Positions 47,487 to 59,692 of a stretch of DNA of 64,000 nucleotides are shown one piece after another; position 1 is the first letter of the stretch, and every line of letters begins with the position of its first letter. The DNA lies in assembly GCA_022702705.1 (NCBI GenBank), contig CM040428.1, positions 103,310,022-103,374,021 on the forward strand, read 5' to 3'. The notes below the pieces were generated by a model that saw only the letters and a list, made by a program, of their open reading frames with translations, ran no database searches and was not told the origin of the DNA. Both the position numbers and the translations under genes were made by a program. The stretch is from Papilionanthe hookeriana x Papilionanthe teres. Its lineage: Eukaryota > Streptophyta > Magnoliopsida > Asparagales > Orchidaceae.

Positions 47487-49290
47487 TTTTTTTTTAATTT
47501 CAACTATAATTAAATTTTCAAACTCAAAAAAATCAAATGAATCAAAATTTTGATAAAATTCAATCAAATTTAATTCGATTTAAACATTTCGACTTTAAAT
47601 AAATCATAATTTAATTGCTAATTGGATTTTAACTATGAACAAATATAAAAAAATTACATATCATGAATTCTTCATTTAATTTCTAAAATTGATTTTTAAA
47701 TTTTTTTAGTTAATGAAAACTAGGATCAAACATATTAAAAAATAAATAAAAATTAAGGTTTTAAAAATAGAACACATAAAAACATTTTTGAGACTGAAAT
47801 ACAATTTCACTTTTAGGTTTTGACCAAATAATGCAATGATATGATGAGGCCTCATCAAATCAAGCCCCACGGCCAGAGGAATTCCACTGGAATTGGAATG
47901 GGCAGCCCGGAGAAAATGGAAAAAGGAAGATTTACAGACATGCCACTCAATTTCTGAAGTATTTCAAATTCAAATTTACATGCAACAACCTTACATACAT
48001 GTAAGAAGCGTACTGTCGCTATTTAAAATTAATGACTTTTTTATGTAATATAAAAATTTTGACTATAATTAATATAGAATGTAAAATTCAAATGTAAAAT
48101 AGGTAAATGCATAAGAATTTGGCTGATACAATAGGTATATAGAAAGTAAATTTTTGTATATTATAGATTTTCTTACTATGATGTGAATTCCCTTAAACTA
48201 TTTAGTATATGGATGATACAAAATTAGTGGTGAATGTAGCTAAATTTTAGGGGGCTTTATATTCATATAGTAGAATTCTTATGTAATTATATATTAATAT
48301 TTAAATATTTAATTTTATCTGTATAATAATATCGTTTCTAAATTATATAAAGGGGCAAGGATTAAAAAAAAAATTCATTTCATGTTATGAAAGCTGATAC
48401 CTTATATTTCTATAATATACATAGCTTATTTGGTGAGGTGACGTTTTCAAAACACACCTGGTATGTTTGGGTAAACTACATTTTGGTAGCTTATGTGTTT
48501 TCAAAATGCTGAAAACAACGTTTTTAGACCTCAACTATCTTGGTGCGGTGGTAACTTTCTAGTTACAGTATGACTTTTTCAAAATAGTCACCGCATCTAG
48601 TTTATCAGCAGATTAATTTTAATCAGCTTATCAACAAATTATTCAATAAGTTATAGCTGTCCAAAATAGAATTGTCTTAAAGTTCATGATGCATGTTTCA
48701 AAATTTTAAAAAGAAGTAAATGTTTTTAGTGGGTAAAAAATATTCCCTTTAATATTTGTGAATGACAATGGTAGGTTGGGAGTTGTTAGGCACTGTCACC
48801 TTGGAAAGACTAAACCACCTATTTTTACAATTTTGTATAATATTTTTCAACAAGTCATAGATAAACAATTCCCAAGTCACAACTCACAACTACTCCATTG
48901 ACCTATCTATGAGAACTAATCCCACCGCCTGTAGAAATAAACAAAGAATAAGCTGAACTACACAGTTTTTGGCCCTATTAAAACCTCAATTCCACCTCAT
49001 ACTTTGTAATTTACAAAACATGCAACAAATTTATTTTTTTAATTGATATTTGAGCGAGAATTTAAAAAATGACTGAAAGAGAATACTATTTTGTAAATAA
49101 TAAAATTATATAATAAAAAGTTTAATTGATCTAATTTTCCACATTATTTAATGTTTCACAGTAGATGCCAAAAGTTCATCATGTGGAGGAGACCAAAAAA
49201 TAAAATAAAAAATAAATGATATTTACTAATTTTTTTTTATTCCTCATTTTTTTCTTTTATATAAAATTATTGATAAATTAGGATAAAGAA
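47487..49290. other. AT-rich DNA without recognised features
   Basis: Poly(A/T)-rich with many short runs. A short GC-richer island at 47860-47935 has no coding pattern. Nothing else supported. Confidence 0.4.
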
Positions 49291-49411
49291 CACAAGAATC
49301 ATTAACAAACACAGAGATTTAACGAGGTTCGGCAATTTGTCTAAGCCTCGAGAGCAAGAGCCCTGATTTTCTGATTTTTTGAAAACAATACATCCCCTTC
49401 AGATTACAAAT

Positions 49412-49461
<50 letters not shown>

Positions 49462-49740
49462 CTATATAACATATAGTGCACAATATATAATTACAAAATT
49501 ATCTTTATACCGTACCGCCTGTGCCCCCAACAATTTAACGAAACTCTCTTGATTGGACATATACTTTTACTCCCCTCCGCTTCGCCATGTTTCGCTCTAG
49601 CATCTATCCGTTATTTGATATACGAGTCAAAGCTAATAAAAATTTACTAAGTCAATAACTACCTGGTCATTTGCAAGTGGCAAATAAAATCAGTTGGCTT
49701 GCCACGAGATATGGTATGCGCCGGAGAAGACCTGCACGGA
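49291..49740 (+). mobile_element. Possible LTR fragment (unclassified)
   Basis: The phrase CAGAGATTTAACGAGGTTCG at 49312-49331 resembles a motif common near one end of many plant LTR sequences, mostly Copia. Ends could not be found; the call is tentative. Confidence 0.3.
49415..49452. repeat. (AT)19 microsatellite
   Basis: Uninterrupted AT dinucleotides followed by further TA-rich sequence. Confidence 0.95.
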
Positions 49741-50529
49741 AAATTGTATTTTTCCTATTTCAATTTTATCAAATATGTTCTATTAATACAACAAAATACC
49801 CTTTTTGATCAATTATATTGATAATGAATAAACAATATCCAATTATAATTGACAATAAATTTGTTTTGAATCATTATTGATATGACTTGCAAAATTAATA
49901 TGGCCAATCATAAATTTGCGTTCAATTTTTCCATTAAAAAAAATCTGAAAATAAAATATAAAAGTTGTGCTAATTTATTTATATAGTCATTCAACTGTGC
50001 TTTAAGCAATGTTGCAATTGAATTCCAAAAGTTGAGCCAAATAGAAAATATTAAGTGATCTGGAGTATATTTAAACGATGAACCACCAAAATTAGACCGA
50101 ATCAAACTAGTTTAGGCCACTCTTTGGGCGAAGGACTCCCCTCCTCCCTCGTCACAACTTGTCACATACTGAAACGACACAACCCTTACAACCATAGATT
50201 TTGTTAATGATATATTTAAAAGGAATTCATTTTCATAATGTACAGCCACTAATATATCGTCGGAAATACAATAAAGTAGAAATATCGAAACCATGTCAGT
50301 TCATATCACAATACGATTAAAAGAGTTTATATATAAAAATAATATATATGTAATTCAATCAAATGAAAGGTACGTTTAATAAAAAACCTGTAACGTTTAT
50401 TTCTACTCAATAAAATAATTTCTTTTTCTAACCACTAACATCAACACATCTAGATGGTATAGATATGAGCTCCAGCAATGTAGTAGGTTGCGCAAAACCT
50501 ACAACAATGCCTAATGCAAAAATTAAGAG

Positions 50530-50533
<4 letters not shown>
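49741..50533. other. AT-rich DNA without recognised features
   Basis: No coding signal; short open frames on the minus strand (49908-50105, 50112-50294) have no family resemblance. Confidence 0.4.

Positions 50534-50609
<76 letters not shown>
50534..50609. repeat. (AT)38 microsatellite
   Basis: Seventy-six bases of pure AT dinucleotide. Apparent open frames across it encode only Ile-Tyr repeats and are artefacts. Confidence 0.97.
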
Positions 50610-50611
<2 letters not shown>

Positions 50612-51924
50612 ATCTGTTATCATAACATAAAAAAAAATTATATCGAAAGAGTTCTACAATATTTACAAAAAATACGTGATTAGTATCTCTACTATGTCTC
50701 AATCTATCATATGTATTATATTGTATATCAAAATGTGTTTGCATGAATCTCAAGATAATCTAACAGTCTTGATCAAAAGATAAATGATGAGGATTCCCTT
50801 TGACAAAAAACTACTATACAAGTCCTCATGAAGCCTATCAGTTGAAGACCACCCAGCCGACCGAGTGACTGCGGGTTGACCGAAGGTCATTCCGACGATC
50901 AAAAGGCCACCGAGGCCAATAAGGGGCAGACACATGCCAATGTCCGCACAAATGTCTATTACCCCCAACCATCTGACAAGTGTAAATACAGAGCTCTCTC
51001 AATAGCTCCCCTAAAGATCATCTATGATTGTCAAAGAACAATAATCAAGCAAGCTAATTGATCACTCGAATTTTGTCTAACTACCACAGTAACAAATCGC
51101 CTGACTTCTCAGAGCCAAGGCCAACTGATGTTCAGATAATAAACAAACTAAAACCAGCTCAGTCGGTCAACCCAAGGACCTGTTGATTAAAAGTTCTAGG
51201 TAGGCAGAAAGACAATAATACCCCGTGCAACCCTTCTAAAACAGTGGTAAAACATGAAGTTTATACTCTTTCCCTCTATATTATTTACATAGGGAGACCA
51301 TACATGTATTAAGTGCTTTTTATCTCTTCTTGCAAGATCAATCTCTTGTAGGGATCTCTCCCCTTTGCTTTCCAACATATTAAATGGAACACATAGCTCG
51401 AGAATACCCTAGTTTGCCTTCGTGGGGTAAGTCATTGTGAACTCTCTCATTCTATCTCCCTTTATGTGCCTCTCTCAACATATAACTCACAATTCCTAGT
51501 GCTCCTTTCCCTGGGCAAGACTCAAAAAAAAAATCTAGATTCAATATCCTAAAAGATGTGATGAGCTTGGACGTGCTACATACAAGAAGAGAAGCGACAC
51601 AAATGGGGAGAATTACACCGCAGAGACACTTAATATAGGAGAACATAAGGGCGTTCATGTAGCAAAAAATACAGAAGCTGAAAATCCATTTTCGTCGTCT
51701 TCCTAGAGACTAGACGATCGGCTCCCAACAGTCAAAAAACTCTTTCAAAGAAAGCTTACCGATGACACCCGTTAACTCTAGATCAACTCTGGGCGGCTTG
51801 CACCTAGGCTTAGTGAATGAAGGGAGTATCATTTCAATACTTATTTTTGTGTTATATGATCACCCAACTCGCAATTACGTGTATTTTCAATATCCAAAAT
51901 AATACTAAAATATGTCTCAAATTA
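50610..51924. other. Unassigned DNA, possibly old LTR pieces
   Basis: 50840-50960 is GC-richer with GACCGA/GGCCAC words; 51000-51700 has no open frame of substance. No terminal repeats or PBS found. Confidence 0.35.
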
Positions 51925-52712
51925 TGTTTAGCGGCTAGTGTAAATTAAAGTAATAATTTAGAAAATATATAATAAATTCTCACATTATGGGTGCTACACA
52001 AAGTGTACGTACAAGTAATATAGGATTTTCTTGAAAACCTCAGTTTTGATCTCATGGGGAAAGCTTTAACTCCTTAAATTAACTTGCAAAATTTATACCT
52101 AAATTGCAGATCAAATAAATAAGTCAACAATGTTGATATGCTAGCAAAAAGATTACTACTAAATTTAAAAGGAAAATAACAACGAAGTGTAATAGTTTAA
52201 TAAAGTAAACTAATGAGGTTGAATATTATGGAAAAATCCTTCTTCTTGCAAAGAGATGTTAATCTATGTAGGATTCAAGTGACTAAAAATAAGTTTATGT
52301 ATTGTGACGAATAGAAGCAATCCAATTCTTTACCCCCTCTAGGTGTATCAAAGAAAATTGGCTAATTTAGTGTTTTTCACCAGCTTATGTAGTAGTACTA
52401 AATAGATTTGGCCTCTCACCTCACGATTACCCACTGTGTCCTCTCTATAGGACCTACTAAGACCCTTACGATCCAAAATCTAAAAAAATTGATAAAATAA
52501 TATAGTCTGTCACCCAAGAAAAATCAATTCTACGCTCATCAAAACTTATCTCCCTATTTATTTGCACTCCCCTTAGGTGATCGCAATGACTCTGCCTAGA
52601 ATGAAGTGTGGTATTCACTAGTTGGGTGAAATCATAGCCCTCCCGAGTCATTATGTTTTTCAACAGATTTTAACCTCACAAGTGGCCAATTTGCAAAGTC
52701 AATGAAGAATCG
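51925..52712 (-). mobile_element. Athila-like LTR E, 5'-truncated
   Basis: Read on the minus strand from 52712, it matches LTR D from about 46797 (TTCATTGACTTTG, then the CATAATGACxCGxGAGGGCTATGATT block, GGGGAGTGCAAATA, GGTGAAAAACxCTAAATTAGC). It reaches the 3' signature (CCTATATTACTTGTACGTAC) and ends near 51925. The first half of the LTR is missing at the junction with G3. Confidence 0.75.
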
Positions 52713-52726
52713 GTGAAAATACGGAT

Positions 52727-52744
52727 GGCATCCGGAGCCGCCGA
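52727..52744 (-). other. Possible worn primer binding site of G3
   Basis: The minus strand reads TCGGCGGCTCCGGATGCC, about 11 of 18 positions like TGGCGACTCCGCTGGGGA, preceded by a short AT spacer as in G1 and G4. Confidence 0.35.
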
Positions 52745-52754
52745 GATTTTTTCA

Positions 52755-55700
52755 TGTCAATGTCAATGTCATTGTTTAGAGTGGCTGCTCTGCTTATCTA
52801 TCTTATTGCCCTAATCTTCAAGAATTCTATTTCTTTGGATCATGTACATGTTCCTCAGATATTTAGAAATTTGAAGAAAATAAGGATCGATAAAATATAA
52901 TACAGTAGAAAAAGAAATATCAGTGATAATTCTTACACAATGATTATTATATGTGAAATTTTGATTAACCTGAGATTTCCTAGTGTGGTACCTATTCTGA
53001 GTTCTTAAATCTCCTATAGGAGCAAGCACCTATAGTTAATTACATCTTAGATAATTAAGTTTATCTAAGAAAACTTCTGATTAATGTTAACACTTGTTTT
53101 CTAAGAAATTCCAAGGAAAGAAACGTCAAAGATCAATCTTAGGGATAATATGTTTCTACCTTGAAGGTTTGATTATGTCAATGCCATTTGTTTATGTTGG
53201 TTTTGTTTTGTTGTTTATCTTTTTTCAGTCGTTTATGGCATTTTAATTTTGTCATTTATATCATTCTTATTTTGCCTTGTTGTTTGTCCCGTCTTTAGAA
53301 TGTCTCCCTGCAAAATAGATTTAACACACTCTAATAACATGCAAAGTAAATCTAAAGCGGAACTTGTCTTCAACTTGTAAGAAAATAGTGTCAGAATCAT
53401 TTAAAAAAAATAATGTGAATTTTATTTCTTAGATTGTTGATTTAGTTGATTTTGAATTAAATCTAATATAAATTAGATGTAGATTTGATGTCTTTTGAAT
53501 TTTATGATGTTTGGGTTAAGTCTAATATAAATTAGACTTAGAGATAAAATCTAACATAAGTTAAATTTTAAGATTTTTAGATTCAATGTTTGTGTTAAGT
53601 CTAATATAAATTAGACTTTAGAGATAAAGTCTAACATAAGTTAAATTTTAAAAATTTTTTATTCGATTTCTTTTGAATCTAAAGTCATTTGATTAAGTCT
53701 TACTAGGCTTAAAATTGGGTAAAATCTTAGATTCAATGTTATTTGAATCTAAAGATTTTAACTTAGGTGTATTGGATCTATCTAAGATTTAAATTGGGTT
53801 TAATGTTGGTTGAACCTAACTTAAGTTTGTGGGTTGAACTTGAGTTAAGTTTGAGTTAAGTTCAATTTAGGGTTAACCTAAGTTTGGATTAGGTTCAATG
53901 TAGGTTGAATCTACAGGTTTGGATTAAGTTAGGTCCAATGTAGGTTGAATCTAAGTTTAGATTAAGTTAGGTTCCATGTAGGTTAAACCTAAGTTAATTT
54001 TGAATTAGGTCTAATGCTGGTTGAACCTAATGGTTTGCGTTTAACTTGGGTTCAAGTTGAGTTGGACCTAAGTATAGGTTAGGGTTAGGTTCAATGTAGG
54101 TTGAACCTAGAAGGTTTGAATTTGAGTTTAAATTTGACTCAGATTCAAGTTGGGTTGAACTTAAGTTAGGCTAAGTTTAGGATAATTGTATATTGAACCT
54201 AAAAGGTTTAAATTTGACTTAGGTTCAAGTTAGGTTGAACTTAAGTTAAGTTAAGGTTAGGTTCAATATATGTTAAACCTATAAGATTTAAGTTTGACTT
54301 AGGTTAAAGTTGGGTTGAACCTAAGTTAGGTTATGGTTAGGTTCAATGTATATTGAACCTAGAAGTTTTAAGTTTGACTAAGGTTCATGTTGGGTTGAAC
54401 CTAAGTATGGGTTAGGGTTAGGTTCAATGTAGGTTGAACCTAAAAGGTTTGAATTTGAGTTTAAGTTGACTTAGATCCAAGTTGAGTTGAACCTAAGTTA
54501 GGTTAAGGTTAGGTTCAATGTATATTGAAAATTAAAAGTATAAGTTCATCTTAAGCTCAAATTGGGTTGAGCGTAAGTATAGGGTAAGGCTAGGTTCAAT
54601 GTAGGTTGAACCTAAAAAGTTTAAGTTTATCTTAGGTTCAAGTTGGGTTGAACCTAAGTATATGTTAAGGTTAACTAATCTTATTTGCGAAAGGTTAAGT
54701 CTAATTTGGTTATGATTAATTAAACCTTATTTGGGTGAGGTTTAATTGATAAATTAGACTTAATTAGGGGTTATGTCTAATTTAGTTATGGTTAATTAAA
54801 CCATATTTGGCTAAGGTTTAATCGATTAATAAGACTAAATTAGTGGTTTAGTCTAATTAGGTTACGATTAATTAAACCAAAATTAGTTAAGGTTTAATTG
54901 ATTATTTTGACTTAATTAGTGGTTAAGTCTAATTGGGTTACGATTAATTAAACCTAATTTGGGTAAGGTTTAATTGATTAATTAAACTTAATTAGTGGTT
55001 AAGTCTAATTGGTTAAGGTTAATTAAATCTAATTTAAGTAAGGTTTAATTGATTAATTAGACTTAATTAGTGGTTAACTCTAATTAAGTTAAGGTTAATT
55101 AAACCTAATTTGGTTAAGGTTTAATTAATTAATTAGACTTAATTAGTGGTTAAGTCTAATAAGGATTACAATTAATTAAACTTTATTTGGGTAAGGTTTA
55201 ATTGATTAATTAGACTTAATTAGTGGTTAAGTCTAATTGGATTAAGATTAATTAAACCTAATTTATGTAAGGTTTAATTAATTAATTAGACTTAATTAGT
55301 GTTTATTCTAATTAGGTTAATGTTAATTAAACCTAATTTAGTTAAGGTTTAATTGATTAATTAGACTTAATAAGGGGTTAAGTTTAATTGGATTATGGTT
55401 AATTAAACCTTATTTGGGTAAGGTTTAATTAATTAATTAGTCTTAATTAGTGATTAAATCTAATTGGGTAGATTAAACCCTATTTGGGTAAGGTTTAATT
55501 GATTAATTAGACTTAAAAAGCGATTAAGTCTAATTGGGTTAAGGTTAATTAAACATTATTTCGGTAAGGTTTAATTGATTAATTAGACTTAATTCGGGTT
55601 AAGTCTAATTGGATTAGGGTTAATTAAACCTAACTTAGGCAAGGTTTAATTGATTAATTAGACTTACTTTTGGTTAAGTCTAATTGGGTTAAGGTTAATT

Positions 55701-57299
55701 AAATCGAATTTGAGTAAGATTTAATTGATTAATTAGAGTTAAGTAAGGGTTAAGTCTAATTGGGTTATGGTTAATTAAACCTAATTTAGGTGAGATTTAA
55801 TTGATTAATTAGACTTAATTAGTTGTTAAGTCTAATTGGGTTTAGGATTAAGGTTTAGTTGATTTTATTAGACCAAATTAAGATTAAGGTTAATTAGGGT
55901 TTTTGATTAATTAAACATAGATTAAGTAAGATTTAATTGATTTAATTAGACCTAATTAGGGTTAGATCTAATTAAGGTTTAATTTGTCTTAAACCTACGT
56001 AATTAAATTTTAAGATAATTAATTAGGTTTAATGAGAGGTTGGACCTAATTAGGGTTAATTGTGGTAAACCTAATGTGATTAAGGCTTAACACAGTTTAA
56101 TCAGGTCTAATTAATGTCTTAGACCTAATTAGGGTTTGTTAAGTTAAACCTAATGTGATTCAGGTCTAACTTGGTTTAATTAAGCTTAATTAATGTCTTA
56201 GACTTGATTAAGGTTTGTTAATTTAAACCTAATGTGATTAAGATCTAACTTGATTTGATTTAGTCTAATTAATGTCTTAGACCTAATTAGGGTTTGTTAA
56301 GTTAAACCTAATGTGAATAAGGTCTAACTTGATTTAATTAAGTCTAATTAATGTCTTAGACTTAATTAGAGTTCGTTAAGTTAAACCTAATGTGATTAAG
56401 ATCTAACTTGATTTAATTAAGTCTAATTAATGTCTTAGACTTAATTAGGGTTTAATAAGTTAAACATAATGTGATTAAGGTCGAGCTTGGTTTAATTAAG
56501 CCTAATTAGTGTCTTGGACTTAATGTAATTTAGTTTGAGTCTATTTGAAGTTAGACTCATGGTTGAACTAGTCCAATGTGGAATGGACTAAGTATGATAA
56601 TTTATGGTAAGGATTTAAGATTTAAAGGATTTTAGGGTTTTAAATTTAAGTTTAATATTAATAATTTTAACCCTAAGATTAAAGATGCCATTTCAAATTT
56701 TTAAATGGCCAAAAATTGTCTTTTTAGAGTTTAAAAGTGTCACCTTAAATTTTCAAGCCATTTTTAAATTTAATTTCCAATTTCATTAATATTATTATTA
56801 TTTTGGAAATAATTACAAAGATTGATAGAAATTAGGAAATTAAATCCCAGAGAGTGTTTCTAGCATTGGAAAAATCAGGGAATATCTCTATAGATGAAAG
56901 TATCATTTTGTGAAAATTTAGGAATTTTTGGAGTTATAAATAATTTTTAATAATTAAATTACTCGAGAGAGTAATTATTTAATAAAAAATTAAATATAAA
57001 TTAATAATTCCAAATTTTTGGTTTTAGATATTTCTCCTTATTCTAATAAATCCAGGGATGTTTTTATCATATTTTTCTGATTTTTTTTATGTCAAGATAT
57101 GAATTTTTAAAGATTAATAGGAATTTCTAGATTTAATTAATTCCTATTTATTTATTTATCCAACACGGTGCCAGCTCAAACCTCGGAGATGTCAAAATGA
57201 CACGCGGCGCTATGGGATTGGTTGGGCATTCCATGCGTCAGCTGACATGACTTTGTTATGTATTAACAGAAGCGCGGTTCGACGAGATCAACACCATCA
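52755..57299 (-). mobile_element. G-family LTR G3 (minus strand, U3 displaced by G4)
   Basis: Minus-strand reading from 57299 follows the G1 LTR from its GC-rich patch: a GCGCCGCGTG word (57211-57202), the run of AAATAAATAAATAGG, then a CATATCTTGACATAAAAAAAA-like block. Near the end, TTCTTAGATAAACTTAATTA then AGATGTAATTAACTATAGG at 53090-53030 matches G1 18725-18770. Between these lies a 3 kb satellite in place of G1's AAATT array. The right end stops exactly where G4 begins (57300), so G4 inserted in it and the missing U3 should lie beyond G4. The left end is approximate. Confidence 0.75.
53505..56530. repeat. Composite satellite, 76-80 bp units in four sequence types
   Basis: Four successive sub-arrays with similar period but different sequence. 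53505-53660: about 79 bp, with the stem AAGTCTAAT/ATTAGACTT. 53860-54690: about 80 bp, with GGTTCAA/TTGAACC twice per unit. 54700-55860: 75-76 bp; unit starts at 54891, 54967, 55042, 55118 give spacings 76, 75 and 76, with GGTTTAATT/AATTAAACC and TTAGACTTAA/TTAAGTCTAA. 55990-56530: about 79 bp, with TAAGTCTAA/TTAGACTTA. Roughly 35-40 units in all. No coding frame. Confidence 0.85.
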
Positions 57300-59238
57300 T
57301 GTAACCTCACTTTTGGTTGAGGTCTAGTCTCTCTTTAGAATAGTCTAGGGTCTAGCCATAGGAGTCTCCTTATGACTTTTTTAGAAGACTAGTCTTGGAA
57401 CCCTTCCTCTTTAGAAATTCAAACTTTTCTCACTTCACTGGGAGTTTTCATATGCTTAAGGTCTAACCTCCAGCTCCTGGGAGGAAGAGACCAAGCATAA
57501 GGAAGCCCAGGGAAAGTCTCCTCTAGGTGGTCAGACCTTAGGATTTGCCCTGGGAGGTCTGGAGCTTACACCATACACACACTTTACACTCCTAACCCTA
57601 AACAAAGCACATCCCACCTTGATCCCCCAACTCTTTGGAAACTCATGTGAGTGGTCCAACCCTACGTCTATGGCTAAAGAGGCTGGAACCAACACATAGA
57701 GGACCAAATAGAGGTTACCTTTGGTCCATGGCTCAATCTAAACAATCCCATGTTACTCACCTCTAATCAACCTTAGTTTTTCCAAAATTTCAATTTTTAA
57801 CCCCTTACCCCTATAACTACCCAAAATACCGCTAAAACCTAAAATCCCCCAAAATTTCCAAAATTACTCAAATTACCCATTTTTCTCCAAGAATTATTTC
57901 AAAATACTCTCTACCACACAAGTTGACCAAAATTACCCAAATTTACCAAAATTTTCAAAATAGCCCCAAAATTTGCAAAATTACCAAAATACCCCACCTA
58001 GCCCAAAAATAACAAAATTCCCAAAACCTCCCAAATATTCTCAATTTCATTTCCCTCAACTACCACATGGCCTAATTTGGCCAATTTGGCTCAATTTAAC
58101 CAAAAGCCCCAATTTGACTCATTTAACCCAAAAATGCCCAAATTAAATCCAATGTCCACCTAATTGACCCTAATCTTGCCCAATTTCAATTCTAAACCTT
58201 AATTCAACATATCTGACCTAAATCTAAACAAAATACAAACCCAATTTGACCCACATTTAAGCTCAATTTCACTTGAATTCTAAAATCCCCAATTTTAACA
58301 AAGTGACCCATTTCACCCAAATTAAACCTAATGTCAATCAATTCCCCCTAAATTTGAATTCCAAACTTCTCATAACATTCCTATATGCTAAATGCAACAT
58401 TCAATGGCCCCTAATTTGAGTCTATGCCTTACCCAAGCCCAACTTAGCCAAAATCTCCAATTTTTCCCTAAATAGGTCACATGTTCAAAATCCATCAAAT
58501 TAAGTGCCAAAACCCCAAAATTTCCACCCAATTAATGTTGAAAGCTCTTTATGACACCCTCGAGACCATTTGAAACCCTCAATTGACCTTTGACCCAACC
58601 CTAGCCTAACCTAAACCCAAGTTAACCCAACTTACCCCAAATTGGCCAAAACCCCAAATTAAGCCAAATTGAACCCCATAACCTATTCAAAACTACTTCA
58701 ATCCTCTTCTAAAGACTTTATGACAATCATATACATCATTTTGAACAATCAATTGGGTCTAACCCAAGCTCAAACCAAACCTAGCCCAACCTAAACCCAA
58801 TATGACCAAAATTGAACCCATGACCCAATGTCACCAAATTGAACCAAATTAACCAAATTGGCTCCACCATTGCCAACCTTGGGATCCCAAGGACCAGCGA
58901 CAACCCACTAGACCCAAGCCACATGAGCCATGGACCAAAGGTCCCTCACCAAGTCAACCTCTTTTTTACCTTTTGGCTAAACCATTACTTGAAGCAAGCT
59001 ACCCATCATGACAAGTAATTAACTTCATTAACTCTTCCCTGACTTCCCCTTGCCCTATCAGGCAACTTCCCTAATCTTGTAGGACAACCTAGCCACCGAA
59101 AATGACCAAACCTGAGCGCCACCCTGCCTAGCCAAAAATTGGGCCTTGTCAGTGTGGCATCCCTTCAATAACCACTTATGCCTTACTACCTTCCACTTAA
59201 GCAGCAAATCCCACCCAAAGCCAAGCCTCAAGCTCAGC

Positions 59239-59259
59239 CAATTGGCCATGACTATAAAA
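59239..59259 (+). promoter_or_regulatory. Candidate promoter of G4 (CCAAT and TATA)
   Basis: CCAATTGG at 59239-59246 and ACTATAAAAG at 59251-59260: a near-perfect plant TATA box about 430 bp before the conserved donor, the same spacing as in G1. Confidence 0.6.
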
Positions 59260-59680
59260 GTTACCCTTCATGTCCAAGGGAGAGGTGCTGAAATTTTCTT
59301 AAGGAAACCCTGCCAAATTGCCTCTAGAGCTTCCCGGAGACCTCTTGTTTGCAAGCCCACCATCCTCAGCCAATGAATCCCACTGTCCATAGCCAATTTA
59401 CTCACTAAAATTCCAGCAGAAACTAGGACACATTTCACCACAGCTCCACAGTGCACCAAATTCAAATGATTTACACCCACATCTTCACAGCACTGAAAGA
59501 AGAAGATACCCCATCAAAGCCTCATCATAGAGCCTCTGCACCAGACTTTGATCAACACTTGAAATTGGGTCTGGTTGAACTTGAGTCTAGACATTTCACC
59601 AGGGCAAAAGACTTCATCTGGAGGTTCGTTGGGACCAATCGAAGCTGCCACAACCATCTGATTGAGGCCTCCCCTCTCAG

Positions 59681-59692
59681 ACAAAGGTATTG
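59681..59692 (+). promoter_or_regulatory. Conserved 5' splice-site sequence in G4 LTR
   Basis: ACAAAG|GTATTG with GT at 59687-59688, aligned with AGCAAAG|GTATGG of G1 in otherwise diverged sequence. Confidence 0.5.

Noticed and set aside
50465..50753. Open frames on both strands with long Ile-Tyr runs
   Set aside because: Pure consequence of the (AT)38 microsatellite.
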